Below are positions 12,711 through 19,247 of a stretch of DNA of 37,204 bases, piece after piece (position 1 is the stretch's first letter; every line of letters begins with the position of its first letter). The position numbers were made by a program, and so were the translations under genes. This stretch comes from a virus. Under the pieces are notes generated by a model, which ran no database searches, was not told the origin of the DNA, and saw only the letters and a program-made list of their open reading frames with translations. The stretch covers positions 1-37,204 of the IMG/VR virus record IMGVR_UViG_3300007735_000689. One strand, written 5' to 3'.

Positions 12711-12740
12711 AATATACACTGAATGTGGACAAATATCCAC
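12711..12740 (-). promoter_or_regulatory. Predicted leftward promoter with overlapping operator-like palindrome
   Basis: On the minus strand the -10 box is TATATT (12711-12716). A TGGATA (12734-12739, four of six matches to TTGACA) lies 17 bases upstream. The inverted repeat GTGGA-6-TCCAC (12725-12740) covers the spacer and the -35, a normal place for a repressor site. Transcription would begin just before the leader hairpin. Confidence 0.5.
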
Positions 12741-13008
12741 CATTTGTGAAAATGTTTCTAAAAGATCTTATTTACTAAAACATCTGTTCTGGCCGGTGGT
12801 ACATAAGTTAGCCAGAACCACCAGGATCCACCAGGACGCGGTTCCATTTGTGGTGAATATAAATATACTCGGATCGATATGTCCGTGGTTCTGGGACAAA
12901 CCTGGCCGCTCGATCTGGACTAAACGGACTCCAAAAGGTTCCAAAAGGTTCCCATAAGATCTTATTCAATAGAGTGTACAAATACCGGTGGACAGTATTG
13001 AATGTACC
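12741..13008. promoter_or_regulatory. Divergent control region with several repeats
   Basis: No convincing gene is present in this stretch; a minus-strand reading frame over 12808-13107 is rejected. It contains the inverted repeat GTTCTGGC...GCCAGAAC (12786-12793 and 12811-12818), the direct repeat CCACCAGGA twice near 12819-12835, the tandem 10-mer CCAAAAGGTT (12931-12940 and 12941-12950), and the inverted repeat TTCAATA...TATTGAA (12965-12971 and 12996-13002). This density of sites between divergent operons suggests a genetic switch. A replication origin is also possible. I see no strong plus-strand promoter: TATTGA at 12996 is the best -10 candidate. Confidence 0.55.
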
Positions 13009-13026
13009 TATGAGCAACCGCTCATA
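13009..13026 (+). promoter_or_regulatory. 5' leader hairpin TATGAGC-AACC-GCTCATA
   Basis: A perfect 7-bp stem with an AACC loop, two bases before the AACCGCCAGG motif and 22 bases before the ATG of the 61-residue gene. It is the mirror element of the leftward hairpin at 12688-12703. The stems differ in sequence but both pair. Confidence 0.6.
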
Positions 13027-13028
13027 CC

Positions 13029-13038
13029 AACCGCCAGG
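13029..13038 (+). repeat. AACCGCCAGG motif, copy 6 (merges with the ribosome site)
   Basis: Exact copy, continuing into AGGAGG, the ribosome site of the gene starting at 13048. A near copy (AATCGCCAGG, 13298-13307) precedes the DUF932 gene. Confidence 0.6.
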
Positions 13039-13047
13039 AGGATCCAA

Positions 13048-13233
13048 ATGGGAATCGCAATAGGAACTACAATCACAGTTACATTTGATGCACAACAAAT
13101 TGCACAACTTGATTGCTTACTTCAAAATGTAGAAACATTGTCTGAAATGTTTGAAAGTTCAGAACGCGCATTTGTTAATAGTACACGTGTTATAAATGTT
13201 TATCGTGCACTTCACGCTGCAGGATACCGCTAA
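13048..13233 (+). CDS. Unknown 61-residue protein
   Basis: This small helical protein (GIAIGTTITVTFDAQQIAQLDCLLQNVETLSEMFE...) has no recognised motif. The middle contains a coiled-coil-like stretch with Leu and Glu. The ATG at 13048 is chosen because AGGAGG lies seven bases before it; the reading frame open to 12988 lacks a ribosome site. Its stop codon TAA (13231-13233) touches the first base of the hammerhead ribozyme, so termination and ribozyme folding are likely to affect each other. Confidence 0.72.
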   Translation: MGIAIGTTITVTFDAQQIAQLDCLLQNVETLSEMFESSERAFVNSTRVINVYRALHAAGYR

Positions 13234-13288
13234 GGACGAAACACTCCGCAAGGAGTGTCCAGTGTTAAATGACACTGCTGATGAGTCC
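13234..13288 (+). ncRNA. Type II hammerhead ribozyme
   Basis: All core elements are present in order. GGAC (13234-13237, stem II 5' side) is followed by GAAA (13238-13241). Stem III ACACTCC pairs with GGAGTGT (13241-13247 with 13252-13258) around a GCAA loop. The cleavage nucleotide C is 13259. Stem I CAGTG (13260-13264) pairs with CACTG (13273-13277), extendable by T13265-A13272. Then come CTGATGA (13278-13284) and GTCC (13285-13288), which pairs back with GGAC. The chain opens at stem II, which defines type II. The predicted self-cleavage is between 13259 and 13260 and would split the message between the 61-residue gene and the DUF932 gene. Cleavage has not been tested; stem II is only four pairs. 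Confidence 0.88.
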
Positions 13289-13315
13289 ATCAGAATAAAT
13301 CGCCAGGAGGAAAAA

Positions 13316-14284
13316 ATGTCAGTACAAATCCAGAACGCAGCACGTCGCAAGGCTCCATGGATCAGCACAGCAACATGGGTAAATACAAGTGACGAGCAAA
13401 TCTCTGCAGCTCAAGTTCTTGAGAATGCAAATCTTGATTGGGAAGTTCAACACACTCCACTTTCAACTACAGCAATTAACAATGACGGTGTGACAGTCGT
13501 TAAACTTGAAGACAAAGTTGCTACAACTCGTGTCAATAAGGACGGATCAGCTTCTGTTCTCGGTATCACTTCTCCTACATATACAATTGTCCAGAATAAC
13601 GACATCGTTAACATTGTGGACTCTGTTATGTACGAAGCCGGTGCAATTTACCAGTCAGCTGGTGAACTACGCGGTGGAAAAAAGATCTTTATGGCTGCAA
13701 AGCTTCCAGACACATTAGATCTTACTCTGAAAAATATCGATCCAATCGAATCATTCTTAGTTGCTTCAAACACTCACGATGGAACAGATTCACTCCGCTT
13801 TGAAATCAAGTATCTTCGCTTGATCTGCACAAACGGAATGACTCGTTGGACAAATGCTTCATCTATTGCTTTCCGTCATTCAGCTCGTATGAGTGTCAAG
13901 ATCGAAGATGTTCGTGAGACTCTAGGAGTTGTTCTTAAGTCAAATCAAGAGTTCAACCTTCTATCTTCTGCTCTTCTTGAGAAGAAAGTTGCTAACTCTG
14001 ACTTCTGGTCAATAGTTAAAGATGTTCTGCCACTAGATGAGAACAACATGACTGAGCGTCAACAGAATAATGTTCGTGAGCGTCAGCAGACTCTTCTAGG
14101 TATCTGGAACGGACCAACTCAGGAAAACATCAAAGGAACTGCATGGGGAATTGTCAATGCATTCACAGAGTACGAACAATGGACTCGTACAACTCGTTCA
14201 GCCAATGATTTTGCAGCTGGTGAGCGATTCATGATGAATCAAGGAACATCTCTCTCAGATCGAGTCTTGGAGATGGTTCGCTAA
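13316..14284 (+). CDS. DUF932-family phage/plasmid-like protein
   Basis: This 322-residue protein resembles the DUF932 (phage/plasmid TIGR03299-like) family: an early HTPLSTTAINNDGVTVVKLEDKVATTRVNKDGSASVLGITSPTYTIVQN segment, then an ICTNGMTRW core near 175-183, and helical C-terminal parts. The role is unknown; family members are common on phages and plasmids and have been suggested to act in DNA metabolism. The ATG at 13316 follows CGCCAGGAGG at six bases. Its message would start at the ribozyme cleavage site. The gene is followed by a strong terminator. Only this gene and the 61-residue one are on the plus strand, and codon choice looks more GC-friendly than in the early operon, which suggests high expression. 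Confidence 0.85.
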   Translation: MSVQIQNAARRKAPWISTATWVNTSDEQISAAQVLENANLDWEVQHTPLSTTAINNDGVTVVKLEDKVATTRVNKDGSASVLGITSPTYTIVQNNDIVNIVDSVMYEAGAIYQSAGELRGGKKIFMAAKLPDTLDLTLKNIDPIESFLVASNTHDGTDSLRFEIKYLRLICTNGMTRWTNASSIAFRHSARMSVKIEDVRETLGVVLKSNQEFNLLSSALLEKKVANSDFWSIVKDVLPLDENNMTERQQNNVRERQQTLLGIWNGPTQENIKGTAWGIVNAFTEYEQWTRTTRSANDFAAGERFMMNQGTSLSDRVLEMVR

Positions 14285-14299
14285 GACAAAAAGAAAAGA

Positions 14300-14330
14300 G
14301 CCCCTGCCGAAAGGCAGGGGCTTCTTTTTT
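14300..14330. terminator. Strong intrinsic terminator, possibly bidirectional
   Basis: GCCCCTGCC (14300-14308) pairs perfectly with GGCAGGGGC (14313-14321) around a GAAA loop, followed on the plus strand by TTCTTTTTT. On the minus strand the stem is followed by TCTTTTCTTTTTG. It lies between the convergent DUF932 gene and the end of the late operon, so it probably ends both transcripts. Confidence 0.92.
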
Positions 14331-14337
14331 GCTTCTT

Positions 14338-14934
14338 TTAATCTAGAAATGCAATGTGATTCTTTCCAGCTTTTGTTTGTAAGGCTATTTGGACTTGACC
14401 ACCACTATTGATATCGAATCTAATTGCTGTTTTAACCGCTTGTTCTAAGATCTCTATTGCTTCTTCATATTCATCTGCTTCATCAATTCCTAGCGCGTGA
14501 GCAGCTCCAAGAGCAAGTTTGGCGCCTGTTCCTGTGGTGTAAACCTTGTCTTTTGTCTTCTCTAATCCATAGACTTCATCAATAAAGTACAAAGTTCCAT
14601 TAACGGCAACTATGAAATCATTTTCAAACGATGATGGATAGCCTTCAGACTTAATGTCATAACCTGAAATTCCAAAGGTTTTACGTAGATTTGGCACAAA
14701 CTGAGTCACCATAAATCTATCTAGATTTTTAGATCTTGGAGGCGCTGGTGGATTAAAAGCATGTTGGATCAGATTCATGCCTCGGACTAAACCTGCAGCA
14801 GAAACTAAGTATTTACCATTTTCAGCAATTTTGCCCATAGGAGAACAATCAGCTCTCATGTCATAACCAGTTGTTTGCGTATCTGCAGCAATGATGCAAT
14901 AGTCATCATGTTGGTATGCAATGAGTGTTGTCAT
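14338..14934 (-). CDS. Proteasome/HslV-like Ntn hydrolase
   Basis: This 198-residue protein starts MTTLIAYQHDDYCIIAADTQTTGY. If the initiator Met is removed, Thr1 becomes the nucleophile and Asp falls at position 17 (AAD), as in proteasome beta subunits and HslV. A lysine lies at about 34 (GKIAENG), near the usual Lys33. The later TGTGAKLALGAAHAL matches the family's GSGxxxA helix region. It could form a protease ring that degrades host or phage proteins, or be a relative with another substrate; no partner ATPase is visible. It is the last gene of the late operon, with GGAGG before the ATG and a TAATG overlap with DUF6378. Confidence 0.82.
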   Translation of the reverse strand: MTTLIAYQHDDYCIIAADTQTTGYDMRADCSPMGKIAENGKYLVSAAGLVRGMNLIQHAFNPPAPPRSKNLDRFMVTQFVPNLRKTFGISGYDIKSEGYPSSFENDFIVAVNGTLYFIDEVYGLEKTKDKVYTTGTGAKLALGAAHALGIDEADEYEEAIEILEQAVKTAIRFDINSGGQVQIALQTKAGKNHIAFLD

Positions 14935-15200
14935 TATTCCTCCGTAGCCAGTTCTCCGCCAATAGCCATATAAGCTGCACCATCTACCCAACCATCTAAT
15001 TTCTCAGGTGATTGGACTAATCGAGCAACTTTGACTTGATTCATACATAATGCAACTTGCCAAGGTTCTACAATAATGCCTAAAACTACACTCCAAAGCT
15101 TTGCAATGCGGTCGTGGTTCTCTTGTGGAGTTCCATAATCTGCTTGTCTATCGTTATAAATTAAATGTGTTGCTTCGTCTAAGATTTCTTTGCGATTCAT
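14934..15200 (-). CDS. DUF6378-like phage protein
   Basis: This 88-residue protein carries the family pattern ILDEATHLIYNDRQADYGTPQENHDRIAKLWSVVLG followed by MNQVKVARLV and DGWVDGAAYMAIGGELA. Such proteins are widespread in phages and may be regulators or MazG-like relatives; the helix pairs and the YG-x-P-x-E-NH motif could bind a nucleotide. The ATG at 15200 overlaps the metallophosphoesterase stop (TAATG). Confidence 0.72.
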   Translation of the reverse strand: MNRKEILDEATHLIYNDRQADYGTPQENHDRIAKLWSVVLGIIVEPWQVALCMNQVKVARLVQSPEKLDGWVDGAAYMAIGGELATEE

Positions 15201-16249
15201 TAGTCTAACCAAACTTGATAACAAGCAGTGACACGACCTCGTTCGGGATCAATGAAGTGGAGTCTTTGAGAAGGAACACCTGAGGCGGCCATAGAGTCGC
15301 GCGCGTACCTATTATCGGACTCTGTTGAACCGGTCCAATATACTGATCCAAGACCATCTGATAGCGGTTCTTGTGCATGACGATGGTAATGACCCAAGTA
15401 TATGTCTTGAAAGTTCCAGTCGTAAGCTCCAGCTTTCCATCTGTTTCCTGCTGCTTGCCATCCGGCCGGAGAAGCAAAACCAGATCTACCAACTTCATCG
15501 CCATGCATAAGAAGAGCTCGATAGTTGCCGATCTCAATGCGCTGAATATCTTCAACACCATGGCGTGGATCCCATGTCAGTCTTTTAGCAGTCGCTTCTT
15601 CAGAACATAGTAACTGACGAGCCAACTCATAACACATACGGTCAAAATTATCAGACTTCGGTACGTCCGCTCTTTTGTTTCCGATTCGGCCATGATTTCC
15701 CCATTCTGCAATAACAGTCACGTGGTTATAAACTGCTAATGCTTGTCGTACAACATCTACAATTAAACGACTAACTGTTATGTATTGGTCATATAAACTA
15801 AGATCTATTTCCCACAATTGAGCAGGATAGTTAAAAAGACCTTCGACCATATCTCCGCCAAAACAGATTACAACATCATTGACTGGATGGTCTTGTCTTT
15901 GTATTTCAGTAATTTTTGTTGCTTTGATTGTAAAGTCCATAACTCTAGTTCTCATAATTTCTGAGTTATAACTAGGAGTTACTTTTGCTCCTTGCCAATC
16001 GGTAAGATGCCACAAAGCAACTTCTGCTCTTTTGCGACGTTTATCTACCTTTGGACCTTCTATTGGCTTCATTGGACCTAAAGCCAAAGTTGCATCTTTA
16101 CATGCTTGGATTGTTGCTTCTACTAATTCTTCTGTCCGTTGTTTTGCTTTGGACAATTCTTTTTGAGTTCTGACAAGTGTCTGACGCAATTCTGCAACTG
16201 ATTCATCTACTTCAATTTGTAGTTTTTTTGCGTCATCAGACAGAGTCAT
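15200..16249 (-). CDS. Calcineurin-like metallophosphoesterase
   Basis: This 349-residue protein has an N-terminal coiled coil (about 1-50). The metallophosphoesterase order follows: D-x in LTDWQG near 83-88, GGDMVEG near 131-137, the GNHGRIG motif near 182-188, LLMHGD near 251-256, and GHYHRHA near 286-292. These are the two-metal motifs of phosphoesterases. A nuclease or phosphatase role is probable. The position after the endolysin/holin genes in the late operon is common in actinophages, although its job is unknown. Confidence 0.85.
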   Translation of the reverse strand: MTLSDDAKKLQIEVDESVAELRQTLVRTQKELSKAKQRTEELVEATIQACKDATLALGPMKPIEGPKVDKRRKRAEVALWHLTDWQGAKVTPSYNSEIMRTRVMDFTIKATKITEIQRQDHPVNDVVICFGGDMVEGLFNYPAQLWEIDLSLYDQYITVSRLIVDVVRQALAVYNHVTVIAEWGNHGRIGNKRADVPKSDNFDRMCYELARQLLCSEEATAKRLTWDPRHGVEDIQRIEIGNYRALLMHGDEVGRSGFASPAGWQAAGNRWKAGAYDWNFQDIYLGHYHRHAQEPLSDGLGSVYWTGSTESDNRYARDSMAASGVPSQRLHFIDPERGRVTACYQVWLD

Positions 16250-16497
16250 AAATTCCTAAAACACGGGCATTGTTTTTTTCTATGGACAGTAACTGCAGTA
16301 TTTCCTACTTGGAAATTATGTGCTCTTAAAAGATTCACAATTTGCATAATAGTAACTTTTGATTCAATTAACTTTTCTAAGGCTTCAGCATCGGATGGAA
16401 GTAGTTCAGACTTTATTTTTCCGACCACACAGAGTACTTTACCGTGATTGTTTAAAAGATCTTGTATAGCTTTTGATAAGTCCCCCGAGCTCATCAC
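16246..16497 (-). CDS. Unknown 83-residue phage protein
   Basis: It carries a MSSGDLSKAIQDLLNNHGKVLCVVGKIKSELLPSDAEALEKLIESK stretch followed by a HRKKQCPCF end. The combination of a GKVLCVVGKI loop, two helices and a basic CPC tail is shared, as far as I recall, with other small phage proteins next to metallophosphoesterase genes. The start may be the GTG at 16497, which overlaps the upstream TAG, or the ATG three bases later. Function unknown; DNA binding is possible. Confidence 0.62.
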   Translation of the reverse strand: MMSSGDLSKAIQDLLNNHGKVLCVVGKIKSELLPSDAEALEKLIESKVTIMQIVNLLRAHNFQVGNTAVTVHRKKQCPCFRNL

Positions 16498-16691
16498 TAG
16501 TTACTTCCTAATCCGTATTCTTTTTCTTTTGGATCAATTGCTTTTACAACTGGAGCGATAATAGATCCAAGTAATATTGCATACTCAGGGCGCATATCTG
16601 CTACAATTGCAAGAATTACGGTAATACCAGATGCTGCAACTGCTCTTAAATAAGATTTAATTGCTGCTTTGTGCTTTGGCTTAAGTTTCAT
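16497..16691 (-). CDS. Holin-like small membrane protein
   Basis: This 64-residue protein has a basic N-terminus (MKLKPKHKAAIKSYLR), two hydrophobic spans (AVAASGITVILAIVADM and YAILLGSIIAPVVKAI) and a charged tail. The size, topology and position directly after the endolysin gene match holins, which form the pores that release or activate the endolysin. It could also be a spanin-like or unrelated membrane protein. Confidence 0.65.
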   Translation of the reverse strand: MKLKPKHKAAIKSYLRAVAASGITVILAIVADMRPEYAILLGSIIAPVVKAIDPKEKEYGLGSN

Positions 16692-16700
16692 AACACTCCT

Positions 16701-17168
16701 TTAGTTCTTTGGACGTGCAATTGCCATAATTGTATCGTATTTTCTGCGTTTTAGATAGAACCCATCACCATTGGATTGGCTACCTGTTTTATTGTCCGAC
16801 GTATTACCTTCCCATACATTTACGTATTTTAAGGTTGTATTATGCCATTGGACAATTCCTACATGATCTGGTTGTGCATCTGCATCAAACTGGAAGAATA
16901 CAAGATCTCCACATTTTGCTTGGCCAATCGGTATTAACTGATTGTTTTTTGTTAAATACTTTAGCCATTCATCGCATGAAGCATAGCCTTTTGGTTTGCT
17001 TTTTGGTGCAACTTTATCTATTAAACCTGCTTCGTGATAAACTTTTGATGCTGCCATTGCACACCAAGGTTGGTTATTAAGTCCAAACCATTTACCAAAA
17101 ACTGTATCATTATTTTTGCCTTCAGTATAACCGATATAACTATCTGCTATTTCTTTTAGGTTTTTCAC
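16701..17168 (-). CDS. CHAP-type endolysin
   Basis: This 155-residue cysteine amidase/peptidase has the CHAP/NlpC-like order: Cys36 in NNQPWCAMAASKVYHEAG, GDLVFFQFD near 87-95, His102 in PDHVGIVQ, and Glu120-x-Asn122 in VWEGNTS. It should cleave peptidoglycan peptide or amide bonds for cell lysis. No cell-wall-binding domain is attached and the protein is short, so it acts as a single-domain enzyme. It starts at a GTG with AGGGG upstream and overlaps the membrane-protein gene by 29 bases. Confidence 0.85.
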   Translation of the reverse strand: MKNLKEIADSYIGYTEGKNNDTVFGKWFGLNNQPWCAMAASKVYHEAGLIDKVAPKSKPKGYASCDEWLKYLTKNNQLIPIGQAKCGDLVFFQFDADAQPDHVGIVQWHNTTLKYVNVWEGNTSDNKTGSQSNGDGFYLKRRKYDTIMAIARPKN

Positions 17169-17367
17169 TTTTGCCCCTATCAGTTAGCATTGCTATTACT
17201 AACTCCATTTGTGTTTCTAATCTAGTCACTGAGTCTTTTAGACTAGATCCGCCATTTGGTTTTAATTCATTTAGGAAATGTTTTACAAGCCATCTTACGG
17301 CCATGACAAACGAACCTAGTATTGATATGACCGCAAGTATTAGTGCAGCCCAGTCATTCACGGTCAT
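17140..17367 (-). CDS. Single-span membrane protein with coiled-coil tail (lysis-associated)
   Basis: This 75-residue protein has one hydrophobic span (AALILAVISILGSFVMAVRWLV), followed by a basic linker and a coiled-coil-like tail (SLKDSVTRLETQMELVIAMLTDRGKSEKPK). Proteins with this build are found in phage lysis cassettes and can act as holins or holin regulators. AAGGAG precedes the ATG. It overlaps both neighbours. Confidence 0.65.
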   Translation of the reverse strand: MTVNDWAALILAVISILGSFVMAVRWLVKHFLNELKPNGGSSLKDSVTRLETQMELVIAMLTDRGKSEKPKRNSR

Positions 17368-17500
17368 TCTTCTCCTTGAGTGCTTTTTCGAGGTCCCCCA
17401 CTCTAGCCGTCAACATTGCTTTGTCCAGAGCTAGCAGACCGATCTGCTCTCTTAGTACAGCAATAACAACATTGATGTCTAGTTCTGTTTTGTCGTCCAT
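17354..17500 (-). CDS. Coiled-coil microprotein (48 residues)
   Basis: It encodes MDDKTELDINVVIAVLREQIG and ALDKAMLTARVGDLEKALKEK, a helix with a heptad of Leu, Ile and Val. AAGGGGAC is close to the ATG at 17500. The end overlaps the membrane-protein start by 14 bases. Such small coiled-coil proteins are typical in late operons before lysis genes; the function is unknown. Confidence 0.55.
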   Translation of the reverse strand: MDDKTELDINVVIAVLREQIGLLALDKAMLTARVGDLEKALKEKNDRE

Positions 17501-17510
17501 TTTGTCCCCT

Positions 17511-17654
17511 TTATTTCAACAGTTTAACAAAAATAATTGGCAAATCAGGATGCAATGGTTGTGCAACTATTTTTGCTTGATTTTTGTCTTTGGCTTGTAT
17601 TTTTTCTTCAACTAATATTCCATCGTTGTTAAAACCAACTAAATAATTATTCAT
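17511..17654 (-). CDS. Unknown microprotein (47 residues)
   Basis: It reads MNNYLVGFNNDGILVEEKIQ, then AKDKNQAKIVAQPLHPDLPIIFVKLLK, a strand-helix-strand pattern with many Lys and no known motif. The ATG overlaps the stop of the S74 fibre gene. The base composition is typical of this region. It may be a small tail- or lysis-associated protein. Confidence 0.5.
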   Translation of the reverse strand: MNNYLVGFNNDGILVEEKIQAKDKNQAKIVAQPLHPDLPIIFVKLLK

Positions 17655-19239
17655 TATTGGCCTCAAGTATTTTTACTCGTGCATAAATATTTTGAATCAA
17701 AGCTAACATTCCTGGAATGACAAACCGCTCGTTCCAGTTTTCAATTACTCCATCGTTGCCACGGTCTGCAGCAACTGGGTAATGTTCGGCCACTTCTTCT
17801 GCAATCAATCCAGGTACCACCATGCCAGATCTATTATCTGTAATATCTAAGTAATCTGATTTGAACTTAAATGCTCTAATTGGTAAGTTTAATAATTTAT
17901 TTGGGTCAAGATCTGTTACTGTAGAAAGGTTGACAATATCTTCTTTGAATCTAGCGCTTGAGGCAGTACTGCGTCGAGTACGTCCGTCAGTGTCCATGCG
18001 AGTATTGGCCGCGTTGGCGCTTGTTGAAGAGTCTTGATTGTAAAAAGCGTCAAGAGTATAAACGTTTCCATTCATAGTAATGCCAAGTGAACTAGCTTGA
18101 ACATAAATGGTTGAACTATATGCAATTCGAGCATCGCCGGAAGACACGTAAGCGTTTGGATAGGTGGTTACATTGGCATTAAAAGTCGAACCATAATGCA
18201 TCACAACACCCGACGTTGATGCTGGTCCAACCCAACCAACAACACTGCTTGATTCTGTAAATGAAATGGCATTGCTTGCTGCAGAAATTGTGACACGGCG
18301 AGCGCCTGACGAAGTGCGAAGCGTGAAAGCAGTCAAAGTACCAGCAGTGAGGCGGTCCACAGTAATCGAGTCTGCTGCAATTTCTGCTGCAGTAATAGTT
18401 TCGGCTGCAATTTCTGCTGCGGTAATTGTGGCACCAGCAATTTGATCTGCAGTGATTGTAGCTGTAGCAATATTGCCTGCAGTAATTGTTGTTGCTGCAA
18501 TTTTTGCACCGGTAATTGTAGCAGCGGCAATTGAAACAGCTTCTATTGTTCCAACTGCAAGTTTTGCGCCAGTAATAGTATTAGCAGCAATACGATCTGC
18601 TGCAAGTGAACCAGTCGAGATGTTGCCTGCATTTATGTTAGAAACAGTGATGACAGAAGCATCAATCGTTCCAGCTGTTAGTTTTGTAGCAGACAACGAA
18701 GCAAGAGCATTGTCTCCTAAAGTAAAACCGCTCCAAACACCACTGGTATACCTATAAAACTTATTGTCGTCATCTGTATCAAACCAAAGGTCGCCTTCAG
18801 CATATGTACCGCCAGTTGGTTGTGTCGTCTGTCGATAAATACGGTTTTTACCATCTGCCGTTGTTTGTGCTGCTGTTGCTGCTGCTGTTGCCGCTGCTGC
18901 TGCTGCCGATGCTGCTGCCGCTGCAGTTTCTGCTGCTGTGATTCCAAGATCTCTTACGGAAACCCATGCAGTTCCTGTCCAATAATATTGCTTATTTTGG
19001 TCATCAGTATCAAACCACACGTCGCCTTCGGTTAATGGATAAACAGATCCATCTGGTGCAGTTGTTTGCCGATAAATGTGGTTTTTGCCATTGACCGCTG
19101 TTTCAATAGTGTTAATTTCTGTTTGAAGTTCGTCAGTCTCTTCGGTTGTTGCTGCAACAATAGGAATGATAGAAGTTTGAGTCATTCCAGTTGTAGTAAC
19201 TGTAATTGGAGTGATTGTGATTTGCGGACAAAGTGGCAT
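17647..19239 (-). CDS. Tail fibre with C-terminal S74 intramolecular chaperone
   Basis: This 530-residue protein has an N-terminal part with two related linker modules (each with DVWFDTDDxNKxYxxTGxxW), an alanine tract near residues 105-125, and a long helical/beta repeat array of the TITAGNIATATITADQIAG type (about 195-295). The C-terminus (about 425-525) carries SARFKEDIVNL, GLIAEEVAEHYP and a final helix, the pattern of the S74 chaperone that trimerises fibres and then cuts itself off, probably at a serine just before ARFKED. It should bind the host surface. Its order after the tape measure and minor tail genes is normal. Confidence 0.85.
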   Translation of the reverse strand: MPLCPQITITPITVTTTGMTQTSIIPIVAATTEETDELQTEINTIETAVNGKNHIYRQTTAPDGSVYPLTEGDVWFDTDDQNKQYYWTGTAWVSVRDLGITAAETAAAAASAAAAAATAAATAAQTTADGKNRIYRQTTQPTGGTYAEGDLWFDTDDDNKFYRYTSGVWSGFTLGDNALASLSATKLTAGTIDASVITVSNINAGNISTGSLAADRIAANTITGAKLAVGTIEAVSIAAATITGAKIAATTITAGNIATATITADQIAGATITAAEIAAETITAAEIAADSITVDRLTAGTLTAFTLRTSSGARRVTISAASNAISFTESSSVVGWVGPASTSGVVMHYGSTFNANVTTYPNAYVSSGDARIAYSSTIYVQASSLGITMNGNVYTLDAFYNQDSSTSANAANTRMDTDGRTRRSTASSARFKEDIVNLSTVTDLDPNKLLNLPIRAFKFKSDYLDITDNRSGMVVPGLIAEEVAEHYPVAADRGNDGVIENWNERFVIPGMLALIQNIYARVKILEANNE

Positions 19240-19247
19240 TATTTCCC

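Noticed and set aside
12808-13107. Minus-strand reading frame of 99 codons over the control region
   Set aside because: It overlaps the plus-strand gene at 13048 with its ribosome site, runs through the repeats and leader hairpin, and its composition (Cys, Trp and Pro scattered) does not look like a protein.
18865-18935. CTG/GCC-rich microsatellite-like stretch in the S74 fibre
   Set aside because: It is an alanine tract in the fibre linker encoded by varied GCN codons, not a perfect repeat of its own.
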